A stretch of DNA of 64,000 bases from Eutreptiella sp. 'Long Island Sound 2002' (lineage: Eukaryota; Euglenozoa; Euglenophyceae; Eutreptiales; Eutreptiaceae). The notes below the pieces were generated by a model, which saw nothing but the letters and a program-made list of their open reading frames with translations, did no database searches and had not been told where the DNA came from. The stretch's first letter is position 1. The number at the start of each line of letters is the position of its first letter. The position numbers were made by a program, and so were the translations under genes. Location: assembly GCA_964036045.1 (NCBI GenBank), contig OZ038383.1:37371294-37435293 (forward strand), written 5' to 3'. Of the stretch, positions 52,961 through 63,375 are shown in pieces.

Positions 52961-53907
52961 CGCGCGGTGACCGCCGCCCACAGGCAGTGTTGGACGGGTG
53001 CGGCCTCGGCGTCGTACGGGAGGAGGCGGCCCTCCGTGTGGCTGTAGGGGGTGGGCATCGCCGCGCGCCTCGCTGCGCTGAGGAGACCCGGCAGGCCCAG
53101 GCGGACCGGGAGGTGGTCCGAGCCGACCACCTGGGGGCGTGCCATGCCGCGAGCCCAGGCGCTTTCCCGCAGGGACCACGGCAGGAGGGGCTCGTTGACC
53201 AGGAAGGTGTCCACCCTGTGCCGGGACGGGTGGAGCGTGGGGGTCATGTCCTCCTCGCCGCCTGCCGCGGCCCTTCGGAAACCGCAGGCGTCCCAGCCCG
53301 CTCGGAAATGCTCCGTGGCCGGGTTTGCGGGGACATCCATGTTGATGTTTGTGTCGCCGGCGATGACCACCGGGTGCCTCCCGCCGAGGCTGCGTGCCGT
53401 GGCATACATTTGTATGTCGGCCCAGAACGCCGCTCGTCCCGCCCACGGGGAGCAGCCTGCTTGCGGCCCGTGGACGTTGATGAGGGTGAGGCCTCCTCCG
53501 TCCGTGCGGATCTCCAGGGCCGCGGCCTTCCCGGGGACAATTTCCGTGAAACTGAGCACCTCGTGCTCCGCCACGTACTTGCTGCTGACTGCGATGAGGA
53601 GGCCCCCCCCTCTCCAGGTGGAGGTGGCTCCCGTCTCCGCCAGCCGGCTGCTGAAGAAGGCGGTGTACCCCTTGTCCCGGAGCGCCGCGGCCACGTGCAT
53701 CTCCCGCGCCCGGGTGGCGATCCCCGTTTTCTGGAGCATGATGGCAAAGCCCCCCTCCTGGGGCAGCATGCCAGTGATGAGGTGCTCCTTGTCGGTGCAG
53801 GCCGCCGGCCCCCGGCGCCGCCGGAGTGTGTCCCGGAGGGACCGGTCTGGCGGCACGAGGCCGTTGCGCAGGTTCCACGAGAGGAGCCACAGGGCGTCGC
53901 CCGCCAT
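52930..53907 (-). CDS. LINE ORF2, APE-type endonuclease domain (catalytic Glu to Lys)
   Basis: ATG at 53,907; numbering from it. Exonuclease-endonuclease-phosphatase motifs: SWNLRNG with N12, LQKTGIAT where the metal-binding Glu of LQET is Lys60 (AAA for GAA), GGGLLIAVSSKY, LINVHGPQ (146), VIAGDTNINMD (D185, N187), RVDTFLV (D233) and GSDHLPV (S263-H265). The domain nicks target DNA for target-primed reverse transcription. Loss of the Glu should abolish cleavage, so this copy cannot move by itself. The next frame (RT) is entered near 52,930-52,960. Confidence 0.85.
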
Positions 53908-53919
53908 GTCCTCCCGCAG

Positions 53920-54480
53920 TCAGCTATCCCGCATCGGCATGGCCGCTGGGTTCGCCGGCGCAGCCAGTGCATCTGGTTGCGCCGCATCCGCTGAGCCCGT
54001 TCCCAGCGGGGCCCACAGGGGGGCCCGGGGGACCGGGGGAGCCAGGGGGGCCAGGGGGGCCAGCCCCGTGGGGATGGACATGGACCCTGGTGGGGCCGCA
54101 CCGCCGGCCCCCGGGGCCGCTCTGGGTGCCTCCTCATCTCTGTCTGCGTGGTCGGCTGCCTGGGGCCTGGGGTGCCGGATGTACGGGGCGTGCCATGGGG
54201 ACCTCCGTGCTCTCCCCTGCAGGATGTTGGTGGCCGCCTCCTTGTCGTCCGCCGGGGCCGCAGCGTGCACCGCGTGCCACGCCAGGTGTTCCAGCATTGC
54301 CCCGCTTGTGTAGTACTTGTCCGCACACAGGGGGCATTTCGTCGTCTCCGTGGCCCCTCGCGCCGGGGGGAGCGGCACTGAATTCCGAATGGCGCCCTCT
54401 GCCGCTGGTTCGAAGGGCAGGTTGGCCAGTGGCACCGTGTGTGGCGCCAATGTGCGGCCCGGGGCCGCCGCATCGAGGGC
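53920..54480 (-). CDS. C2H2 zinc-finger segment between ORF1 and endonuclease
   Basis: In the same frame as both neighbours but separated from them by TGA at 54,481 and TGA at 53,920. It encodes one C2H2 finger, CPLCADKYYTSGAMLEHLAW with the second His four residues later (C-x2-C-x12-H-x3-H), then a Pro/Ala-rich linker. N-terminal C2H2 fingers precede the catalytic parts in several LINE clades and help target binding. If both TGA codons derive from CGA, ORF1, finger and endonuclease were once one polyprotein; otherwise 54,481 ends ORF1. Confidence 0.6.
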   Translation of the reverse strand, partial: ALDAAAPGRTLAPHTVPLANLPFEPAAEGAIRNSVPLPPARGATETTKCPLCADKYYTSGAMLEHLAWHAVHAAAPADDKEAATNILQGRARRSPWHAPYIRHPRPQAADHADRDEEAPRAAPGAGGAAPPGSMSIPTGLAPLAPLAPPVPRAPLWAPLGTGSADAAQPDALAAPANPAAMPMRDS

Positions 54481-57400
54481 TCATGTCGCTGGCGCGGGCC
54501 CGAGACCCCGGATGGCATCGCGCTGCGCGTCCGCTTGCAGCCACATTTGCCAGTGCGTGGAGCCGATTTGGCGGTCGGGCTTGCCCCCCCATCGCAGGTC
54601 GTGTAAGGCCTGTAGCCAGTGGTACACTGCGGTCGGGACCGCCAGCTGGAGCTCTAGGTCGGCGGGGTGCGTCGCTGCCGGCCACACCCCCGGCCTTGCC
54701 GCCCGGGCGTTGTCCTTCAGCCTGACCTGGAGTAGGAGGGCGTGGTGTTCGCCCTCCCGCAGCGCCTTGATGATCATGCGGCTGCAGTCTGCCACGCGGA
54801 TCACGGCTTCGGGCCCCGGCAGGCGCTCGGGGTCGCAGACGACGATGTGCGCGTCCGCCGGGCTGAACATGCAGACCACCCACTGCGGGTTCTGCTGTCC
54901 CCGTTGGGCCACCGCCAGGGTAGCCGCTGGGCGGGCGTGCGTGATTGGCCCCGCATGGAGGTCCGGGACGTCCGTGGCCCTGATGGCGTCTCCCTGCCAC
55001 GCGGCCCGTAGATGCTCCTCCTGGTCGGGGCTCCACACCAGTGTGGGGGGGTTGACCCACCCCGGTTCCTGTCTCTTGTTGGGGGCGCTGACGGTGTGTA
55101 GCAGGACCGCCAGCGGCCAGGGGTCCGCCGACATATAGTAGGCCTGGGTGGGCCCCTGTCGCCAGTCGAGGTTCGGCAGGGGCGGGAAAGCCCCTTGCCT
55201 GGCGGTGCTGTGCCAGACAGTCCATCGGCCTCCGGCCAGGACGTGCGACCGGTACCCTCTGGCGTGGCCGTGTATGATGGCCTGGTAGCCTGCCGTCTGC
55301 AGCACCAGCGTCTCCCCCTGCTTAGACCCAGGTGGGGGTGTGCCATCGCCCGCACCCCAGACGCGGATGCGCCCGCGGAGTGTGGCATGCCACGGGTCTG
55401 GTGCATCGCGCTCAGGCCCTTGTATGCATCCCGCAATCTGCGCCGGGCCGTGGTGGTGGACGAAGCTCTCCCCGCCGTCCGCTAGCAACGCCGCCGCGAC
55501 GACGTATAGCCGCTCCGCCGTGAGGGGTGCCGTCGGCGCGTGCGTTGCGGCCGGCCGGCGGGGCTGCGTGTCGCGGCGGGGGACGTGGGGCAGCAGTTGC
55601 GCCGGCCACGCCGCCACGGGACCCATGGTGACGGCCGCGACCGCGGACGCCAGCGCCGTGCAGTCCGTTGGTCTGTACTGCCGGAACCCCTGTGGTATCT
55701 CGGGCGAGGTGCCTGCAGGCTGCCATCCAGGCCACCGCTCCGCAGTTCGTGCAGTCCGGTTCGGCACCATCCGCGCCGTCGCTTCCCCTTTGCTGTACCG
55801 TGGTGGCGGTGTCGAGCGAGGGGCCCTGCAGTAGCGCCTCCGGGTCCTCCCCCGGCGGGAGGGCGGGCGGGACTGGCTGCGGGAAGTTTAACGCGCCTCG
55901 GCGCTCCGGGTGCGTGTGGTACGGGTTTTGCCGGCGGTGTTCCGGGGCTGCCCGTGGTGGGATGAGGAGTTGGTGCAGGTACCAGTGGCCCTCCGCGGTG
56001 GACGGGTTGCGGAGCGTTAGCCACTGTTCCACCACGCCTCGTGGGTGCGCGGCCTCGACGCAGCGCTGCAACCCCAGGCGGCCTACGCGGTTGGACGTGC
56101 CCGCGGGTGGGATGTGGGTTTGCGGGTAGAGCACCCGCAGCGGGTCCAGCGCCAGGTCCAGCACTTCGTCGTTGAGCTGCTTCGTGAGAGCGGACGCCCT
56201 GTGCAGGGCGTGGAGGACCCCGGGTGTGGGGGCTGTGATCTGTTCGAGCACCGGTCCCGGCGGGTACCGTGCACCCGGGTTCGTTAGCCACTCCCTGGTG
56301 TGGCTCAGTACGGCCTTCCACACGTCCCTCGTAAAGGCGTGCTGGGGGGCCAAAGACGGGACCATCCGTAGGAGGCGGTGGCACGCCGGCGGCGATCGCA
56401 TGGGCTGTGGGGCGGCCGCTGTCATCCACCTGCACGCCGTGCCAGGCACAATCGCCCCCCATTCCACGGTCCCCATGCCCTCGGCGTGGATCAGCGCCTG
56501 GCCCTGGACCATGGGGAAATAGGGGCTCGAGCGCCCCTTTCCTTCCTTCCACCGTACCCAGGCGGCCCCCGCCTGCAGGCTGCGGAGCAGGGCCACGCCG
56601 GGGAGGAGCGGCTGCGGGAAAGCCCCCTTGACGGCCTGGGTGGCGTGGGCCAAGGTGCCCATGGGCAAGTACCACAACGGGAGGGTCCAGGGGCCCGGCA
56701 GCGGTTGCGCCGCCCCTGCGTCCCACCGCCACTCGGAGTCTGGCAGGGTGGCCGGGACCGTGCCCGTCTGCAGGAAGTGGCGTGCCTGTTTGTCGGCGTG
56801 CCGTTGGAGGGTTGCCGCGAGGCTGAGCCCCTCTGCCGCGGGCGCCACCGGGAGGCCGCCCCGGGGCCTGCGCCAGGGGTAATCCTGGTCGGCTGGCCAG
56901 GTATGGAGCTCCCGGGCGATGTCCTCCGCGGCCCCTGTGGGGGCGTCCTCTGGTGCCAGGTGCCACATGACGGCGAGCACCGCCCACGTGGAGAAGGGCC
57001 ACGCCCGCGGGGGGGTGTACACCTGGATGGTCCACTGTGGGCACGCCCGCCGCACGCGGGACGCGTGGAGCACCCCTCGGACCATGTCCGCCGCCAGGAC
57101 CAGCACCATTCCCGAGGGTTCCACAATGATCCCCTCTGCGGGCCCGCCGTGGCGGCCCCGGGTGTGCAAGGCCACTGCCGCCTGTCCGGCGTGGTTGACT
57201 CGGTCGACGGCCTCCTGGATGTTCACGCTGCCGCGCGCGGTCTCATCCAGGATCCAGCCCTGCGCCACCCCGTAGCGTAGGGCGGCGCGTGCGGCCGCGG
57301 GTTTCACCTCGGGCAGCGCTCCGTCATCGGGGCTGGGCTGGGGGTGCTGTTTGGGGCACCAGCCTTCGCCGGTGCAGTGGCCCCGTTTCCACGCGGGGCA

Positions 57401-57616
57401 GATCGCGGGTACGCTGCCCGCCGGCGGCGCAGGTTCGGCGGGCGCGCCTCCCGTGGGCGGCTCCGGTAATGCCTCCAGGTTGGAGTCCGTGCCCGCGTCC
57501 CCTTGTGGGGGGTCTCCTTCGCCGTCTCTGAGTCCCAGCGCCCTGATGACCTCGTGTGCTTCGTCCAGCGTCGGAGATCGGGGGCGTGTCTTGCGTGGTG
57601 CCCCGGGTTCCGCCAT
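54481..57616 (-). CDS. LINE ORF1 with CCCH zinc finger, one frameshift
   Basis: ATG at 57,616 (MAEPGAPRKTRPRSP) follows the monomer array. About 80 residues in is a CCCH finger, CPAWKRGHCTGEGWCPKQH (C-x7-C-x5-C-x3-H), an RNA-binding motif unusual for LINE ORF1. Several hundred residues of unrecognised sequence follow, with Trp-rich blocks (WAVLAVMWHLAPED). At a CCCC run (55,687-55,690) one extra base moves the frame from ...MAACRHLARDTTG to FRQYRPTDCTALASAVAAV. This continues to TGA 54,481. The DCTALASAV block faintly recalls a cysteine-protease active site, too weak to assign. A longer open frame upstream into the monomers is ignored. Confidence 0.65.
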
Positions 57617-57639
57617 TGCTGTGTCGCTGTGCCTAAGAG

Positions 57640-60600
57640 CAGGTGGTGGGGTGCGGATGTCCCGTGGCTGGTGCGTTGGTGCGTTGGTGCGTTGCTCGGT
57701 GTGGGGGTGGTGGATGGGCATCCCCCGGGGGAGGCGCTTTCCAGCATTGCGAGGGGCGTCTGGTGTTAGGCGCTGTCCCTCTCCCGGCCGCCCGTCCTCT
57801 GGAGTGGGCAGCCAGGGTTCCGTGACCCACGTGTCCCGGGTGCGGTCGGTGCGGGCGCGGGGGCCCAGCACAGGCCCCACAGCGTGTGTCCTCGCGGGCC
57901 GGCGTTGCTCGCTGTGGGGGTGGCGCAAGACCGTCCCCGGGGGGGGGCGCCTTTCACCATGGTGAGGGGCGTCTGAGGTCAGGCACTGTCCCTCCCCCGA
58001 CTGCCCGTCCTCTAGAGCGGGCTGTTGGGGTCCGCCACCCACGTGCTGTGGGCGCGGGTGTGTGGGCGTGGGGGCCCAACACTGTCCCCTTGGCATGCAT
58101 GCCCTGTGAGGGCTGCATGCCGCGGGGTTGGTGGGGGGCCGTCCCCGGGGGGGGTGGCCTGCCACCGTTGTGAGGGGCGCCTGGTGTCAGGCGCTGTCCC
58201 TCCCCCGGCCGCCCGCCCTCTGGAGCGGGCAGCCAGGGTTGCGCGTCCCGTATGTCCCGGGTGCGGTCGGTGCGGGCGTGGGGACCCAGCACCGGCTCCA
58301 CAGCAGCGTGCGCCCTTGCGGGCTGGCGTTGCTCGCTGTGGGGGTGGAGGAAGGGCGTCCCCTGTGGGGGTGCCTTCCACCATTGTGAGGGGCGTCTGGG
58401 GTCAGGCGCTGTCCCTTCTCCGACTGCCCGCCCATTGAGCGGGCTGTTGGGGTCCGCCACCCACGTGCTGTCGGCGCGGGTGCGTGGGTGTGGGGGCCCA
58501 ACACTGTCCCCTTGGCCTGCATGCCCTCTGGGGGCTGCGTGCCGCGGGGGTGGTGGGGGGCCGTCCCCGGGGGGGGTGGCCTGCCACCGTTGTGTGGGGC
58601 GCCTGGTGTCAGGCGCTGTCCCCCCCCCGGCCGCCCGTCCTCTGGAGCGGGCAGCCTGAGCTCCGCGACCCGTGTGTCCCGGGTGCGGTCGGTGCGGGCG
58701 TGGGGACCCAGCACCGGCCCCACAGCGTGCGCCCTTGCGGGCTGGCGTTGCTCGCTGTGGGGGTGGCGGAAGGGCGTCCCCGGGGGGGGTGCTTTCCACC
58801 ATTGTGAGGGGCGCCTGGCGTCAGGTGCTGTCCCTCCCCCAGCCGCCCGTCCTCTGGAGCGGGCAGCCAGGGTTCCGCGTCCCGTGTGTTCCGGGTGCGG
58901 TCCGTGCGGGCGTGGGGACCCAGCACCGGCCCCACAGCGTGCGCCCTTGCGGGCTGGCGTTGCTCGCTGTGGGGGTGGCGGAAGGGCGTCCCCGGGGGGG
59001 GTGCTTTCCACTGTTGTGAGGGGCGCCTGGTGTCAGGCGCTGTCCCTCCCCCGGCAGCCGGTCCTCTGGAGCGGGCAGTCAGGGTTCGGCGTCCCGTGTG
59101 TCCCGGGTGCGGTCGGTGCGGGCATGGGGACCCAGCACCGGCCCCACAGCCTGCGCCCCTGCGGGCCGGCGTTGCTCGCTGTGGAGGTGGCGGAAGGGCG
59201 TCCCCGGGGGGGGTGCCTTCCACCATTGTGAGGGGCGCCTGGCGTCAGGTGCTGTCCCTCCCCCAGCCGCCCGTCCTCTGGAGCGGGCAGCCAGGGTTCC
59301 GCGTCCCGTGTGTTCCGGGTGCGGTCCGTGCGGGCGTGGGGACCCAGCACCGGCCCCGCAGCGTGCGCCCTTGCGGGCTGGCGTTGCTCGCCGTGGGGGT
59401 GGCGGAAGGGGGTCCCCGGGGGGTGCTTTCCACCTTTGTGAGGGGCGCCTGGTGTCAGGCGCTGTCCCTCCCCCGGCCGCCCGTCCGTCGAGCGGGCAGC
59501 CAGGGTTCCGCGTCCCGTGTGTCCCGGGTGCGGTCGGTTCGGGCGTGGGGACCCAGCACCGGGCCCACAGCGTGCGCCCTTTTGGGCCGGCTTTGCTCGC
59601 TGTTGGAATGGCGGAAGGGCGTCCCCGGGGGGGGTGCTTTCCAACGTTGTGAGGGGCGCCTGGTGTCATGCGCTGTCCCTCCCCCGGCCGCCCGTCCTCT
59701 GGAGCGGGCAGCCAGGGTTCCGCGACCCGTGTGTCCTGGGTTTGGTCGATGCGGGCGTGGGGACCCAGCACCGGCCCCACAGCGTGCGCCCTTGCGGGCC
59801 GGCGTTGCTCGCTGTGGGGGTGGCGGAAGGGCGTCCCCGGGGGGGGTGCCTTCCACCATTGTGAGGGGCGCCTGGTGTCAGGCGCTGTCCCTCCCCCGGC
59901 TGCCCGTCCTCTGGAGCGGGCAGCCGGGGTTCCGCGTCCCGTGTGTCCCGGGCGCGGTCGGTGCGGGCGTGGGGACCCAGCACCGGCCCCACAGCGTGCG
60001 CCCTTGCGGGCTGGCGTTGCTCGCCGTGGGGGTGGCGGAAGGGCGTCCCCGGGGGGCTGCTTTCCACCGTTGTGAGGGGCGCCTGGTGTCAGGCGCTGTC
60101 CCTCCCCCGGCAGCCGGTCCTCTGGAGCGGGCGGCCAGGGTTCCGCGTCCCGTGTGTCCCGGGTGCGGTCGGTGCGGGCGTGGGGACCCAGCACCGGTCC
60201 CATAGCGTGCGCCCTTGCGGGCCGGCGTTGCTCCCTGTGGGGTCGGCGGAAGGGCGTCCCCGGGGGGGGTGCTTTCCACCGTTGTGAGGGGCGCCCGGTG
60301 TCAGGCGCTGTCCCTCCCCTGGCCGCCCGTCCTCTGGAGCGGGCAGCCAGGGTTCCGCGTCCCGTGCATCCCGGGTGCGGTCGGTGCGGGCGTGGGGACC
60401 CAACACCGGCCCCACAGCGTGCGCCCTTGCGGGCCGGCGTTGCTCGCTGTTGAGGTGGCGGAAGGGTGTCCCCGGGAGGGGGTGCTTTCCAGCGTTGTGA
60501 GGGGCGCCTGGTGTCAGGCGCTGTCCCTCCCCCGGCCGCCCGTCCTCTGGAGCGGGCAGCCAGGGTTCCGCGTCCCTTGTGTCCCGGGTGCGGTCAGTGC

Positions 60601-61043
60601 GGGCGTGGGGACCCAGTACCGGCCCCACAGCGTGCGCCCTTGCGGGCCGGCGTTGCTCGCTGTGGGGGTGGCGGAGGGGCGTCCCCGGGGGGGGTGCCTT
60701 CCACCATTGTGAGGGGCGCCTGGTGTCAGGCGCTGTCCCTCCCCCGGCCGCCCGTCCTCTGGAGCGGGCAGCCAGGGTTCCGCGTCCCGTGTGTCCCGGG
60801 TGCGGTCGGTGCGGGCGTGGGGACCCAGCACCGGCCCCACAGCGTGCGCCCTTGCGGGCCGGCGTTGCTCGCTGTGGGGGTGGCGGAAGGGTGTCCCCGG
60901 GGGGGGTGCTTTCCACCGTTGTGAGGGGCGCCTGGTGTCAGGCGCTGTCCCTCCCCCGGCCGCCCGTCCTCTGGAGCGGGCAGCCAGGGTTCCGCGTCCC
61001 TTGTGTCCCGGGTGCGGTCGGTGCGGGCGTGGGGACCCAGCAA
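57640..61043 (-). repeat. 16 tandem ~212-base monomers upstream of LINE ORF1
   Basis: The landmark GTGAGGGGCG(C/T)CTGG or a variant occurs at 57,749, 57,962, 58,170, 58,385, 58,592, 58,804, 59,016, 59,228, 59,438, 59,649, 59,861, 60,072, 60,284, 60,497, 60,709 and 60,921, steps of 207-215. The five units nearest ORF1 include two B-type units (58,020-58,140 and 58,440-58,560) alternating with A-type; the eleven farther units are all A-type and closely alike. By position they match the promoter monomers of L1-type elements. Frames through them are artefacts. Confidence 0.9.
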
Positions 61044-62480
61044 CGGCACGTGGGTGCATGCACAAGGTAGGTAGCGTGGCAACGTGTGTTTGTCGGAACC
61101 CGGCATACGACGGCGCTATGCTATTTGTGTGTATGCTCCCCGTGACTACCACTCCCTGGCCGAACGCCATTTCTTTTTTCCCCGTCTCGGTTGGTGGCGC
61201 GGGCCGGGCGGTTGGCGGCGTGGCACGACATGGTAAAATACTTGCGTTCTTGGTGGCGGTGTGTGGCTTGCCTACTATTTGTTTGCATGCGGCGGCATAC
61301 CTTTTGTCCCCTTTCGCTCCCTTTCTCCTCCTACGTAAGCGCGCGTGCGGGTGGGGGGTGGGCACGTCCCGGTTACGCCTCGTGGTCACCTTTTACTTTT
61401 GTTGGCGTGGTTGCCGTTCTTGTCTCGTGTTCGTTGCGTAGCGTAGCGTGGCATGCAACATACTTGGATCCAACTAGCCACGTGTGTATGTTTAGTTCTT
61501 GTTTGTGTGCTTTTTTTGTATGTTGTGCTTCACCTCGGTGGCGCGTGGCCTCCTTCACGCGTTCTTCTCTTCTTTGTTGGTTTTTTGTTCCCCCTTGTTT
61601 GTCCCTTCATCCCATTTTGCTCGTCCGTGGCGGTGATGACCTTGCGGCGTTCCGGGCACGCACGTACGGGCATACCTTTCTTTCCCTATGTGTGCGGGGG
61701 TGAGCATAGGCATTCATTCGGTGTCACCTCTTGTTGGTTTTCCTTGCTGGTGCGGTTTTTGTTGTGCTTTTCGTGGCGGCGCACTTTGGCGTTGCTTGAC
61801 ATGTAACTTCCTTGTATTGCGTTTGTTACGGCGTTATGCATACAACATATGGCATATAACATACTTGTTTCTCGGCGGCCGGTGGCGTTGTTGTTGCTTG
61901 TGTGTATTATTCATGCATGACATGCAACATACTTGTGCGGCCTCGTTTTTCTTTTGTTGTGATCCCCTTCGCGCGTTACGGCGTCGTCGTATTCCCTATG
62001 CGAGTGGACTTGCATTGCTTGGTCGTGTACTTGTGGTATATCTCCATCGTGGTGCGGTTCGTTACATACTTGTTCTCTCCCTGTCTACCTCTTACCGCGT
62101 TGTGCTTGTTTCGTTGGTTTCTAGCGTTGCGCGGCATATAACATACTTGTTTGTCGGCGGCCGGTGGCGTTGTTGTTGTCTATGTGTGGTTTGTTTTGGG
62201 GCGCGCACAAGTCCCTAGCGCCTAAGGCACGCACTTGGCTAGGTGGTTTGGGGCAAGCAACGCTCAGCTTCTTCGCCGTCGCGACTCTATTGTTCGTCTT
62301 TTTTGGTGAGTGTCCTAAATTTTGCGACCTCGCCAAACAGCGGCGTAAAATTGTTGGGGGGGTTTCTGAGGTCGGAAAAGACGATTTTTCGCTTTATTTC
62401 TTCTGGCGGTGCGTCTTTTTTTGGTATTTTATTTTTCTTCTGCTGCGATCGCGCGACGCAAAAAACACGCGGCTGTTACT
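61044..62480. other. No gene seen; T-rich DNA with a 283-base partial duplication
   Basis: GGCATATAACATACTTGTTT and GTCGGCGGCCGGTGGCGTTG-like sequence near 61,850 recur near 62,133. GCATGCAACATACTTG also occurs near 61,451 and 61,922. Open frames are hydrophobic and low-complexity with no family match. Confidence 0.55.
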
Positions 62481-62590
62481 GACTGGAGGTCCTTTATGGT
62501 GACGACTTTCCTTACCCCAGGTGTATGGAGATCAGTGGAGGCTACCTGATTTTCCTCCAGACATCTGGAGTTAATTGCGACTATCTTGCT
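62481..62590. repeat. Copy of the GACTGGAGGTC repeat seen at 30.2-30.6 kb
   Basis: GACTGGAGGTCC at 62,481 and CCCCAGGTGTATGGAGATCA at 62,516 match 30,179-30,235. The two sites bracket the GC-rich LINE-like block. Confidence 0.6.
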
Positions 62591-62805
62591 TGTTTCTCAC
62601 TTCGGTGGCTTTCTATATATATTGATTTTGGGACTTGCACAGTTCCATCTTCGATTCGTATCGCGCCATAACACCGACCATAGGGCCAATGGCGAAGCCA
62701 CAGCCCACAGTAACCAGGCCTTTGGTGCATTTTGGAGCAGGGTCACACCCCCTGAGCTACTGTACATATGGCTGCTGTCCTTCGATGAACTTCGGCTCGC
62801 CATGA

Positions 62806-63375
62806 ATGCTCACTTGCCCGTGGTCAGGCCGCTTGTGTGTTATGCTCTCCGGGGGGCAACCCCCATGCATCAAAAGCAGATACGACGTAACTAAGGGTGT
62901 GGAAGACACGAGAGGAGATAAGGCGACGATGAACTACGAGGAGACAAACACGGCGAGGGGCGAAAGACGGCAGATGAAGGAGATGAGAACCAGACAGCCA
63001 AAGGGAGGGCTGAATGGCGGCGCTGATGATGAACGCAAGCTGGAGCGAAGTGGTCGAAAAACAAAAACCAAGGCGCGGACTGGTTACCACACGAGCCCAG
63101 GTGAACGAGAGGACATCACAGAAGTAGAAGAATTCGAGGACACGAGTACGAGGGAATATGGCGACCATGGAACAGGCTATGCTGACGCAAAAGGGCGACG
63201 CCAGGAAAGTGGCAAGATGCAACGGCGAGAGCAGTTTCAACAAGTATCCAGCGAAGGCGGCAGCGACGCAAATGTCAGGAGAACAAAAAGAGGGCGACGA
63301 GGAGGACAGCGTGTGCAGCTACAGCGGGTGATAACAAGGCTGGTACAGCTTTTGTTTCAAGGGTTGCACGCTTAA
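62806..63375 (+). CDS. Basic, charged ORF of 189 residues (unrecognised)
   Basis: ATG at 62,806, stop TAA at 63,373-63,375. The N-terminus is Cys/Pro-containing. The rest is very rich in Arg, Lys, Glu and Gly (ERSGRKTKTKARTGYHTSPG; RRTKRGRRGGQRVQLQRV), which suggests nucleic-acid binding or a disordered region. An overlapping upstream frame (about 62,690-62,894; NQAFGAFWSRVTPPELLYIW) also looks protein-like, so a spliced gene is possible. No domain recognised; a retroelement ORF1 is an alternative. Confidence 0.35.
   Translation: MLTCPWSGRLCVMLSGGQPPCIKSRYDVTKGVEDTRGDKATMNYEETNTARGERRQMKEMRTRQPKGGLNGGADDERKLERSGRKTKTKARTGYHTSPGEREDITEVEEFEDTSTREYGDHGTGYADAKGRRQESGKMQRREQFQQVSSEGGSDANVRRTKRGRRGGQRVQLQRVITRLVQLLFQGLHA

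Larger units (their letters stand above)
30600..61043 (-). mobile_element. Giant GC-rich non-LTR (LINE-like) retroelement, split by a 10.7-kb transposon
   Basis: On the minus strand: ~212-base monomers (61,043-57,640), ORF1 with a CCCH finger, a C2H2 finger, APE-type endonuclease, reverse transcriptase, RNase H and zinc motifs (57,616-47,263), a third ORF (47,222-35,259, interrupted), a fourth Arg/Ala-rich ORF (35,196-32,925), then 2.3 kb of GC-rich DNA with one more monomer. Without the insertion it is about 19.7 kb, very long for a LINE. Whether 30.6-35.2 kb belongs to the same element is inferred from continuity, composition and the shared monomer. Several frameshifts and stops make it non-functional as read. 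The left end is approximate. Confidence 0.75.

Noticed and set aside
54481-55770. OTU-like cysteine protease in LINE ORF1
   Set aside because: Only a short DCTALASAV block is suggestive; the rest of the fold and a matching His motif could not be recognised.
57751-61106. Many overlapping 100-400-codon frames on both strands
   Set aside because: They follow the 212-base monomers in all frames and contain only Pro/Arg/Gly/Ala-type repeats, so they are composition artefacts.
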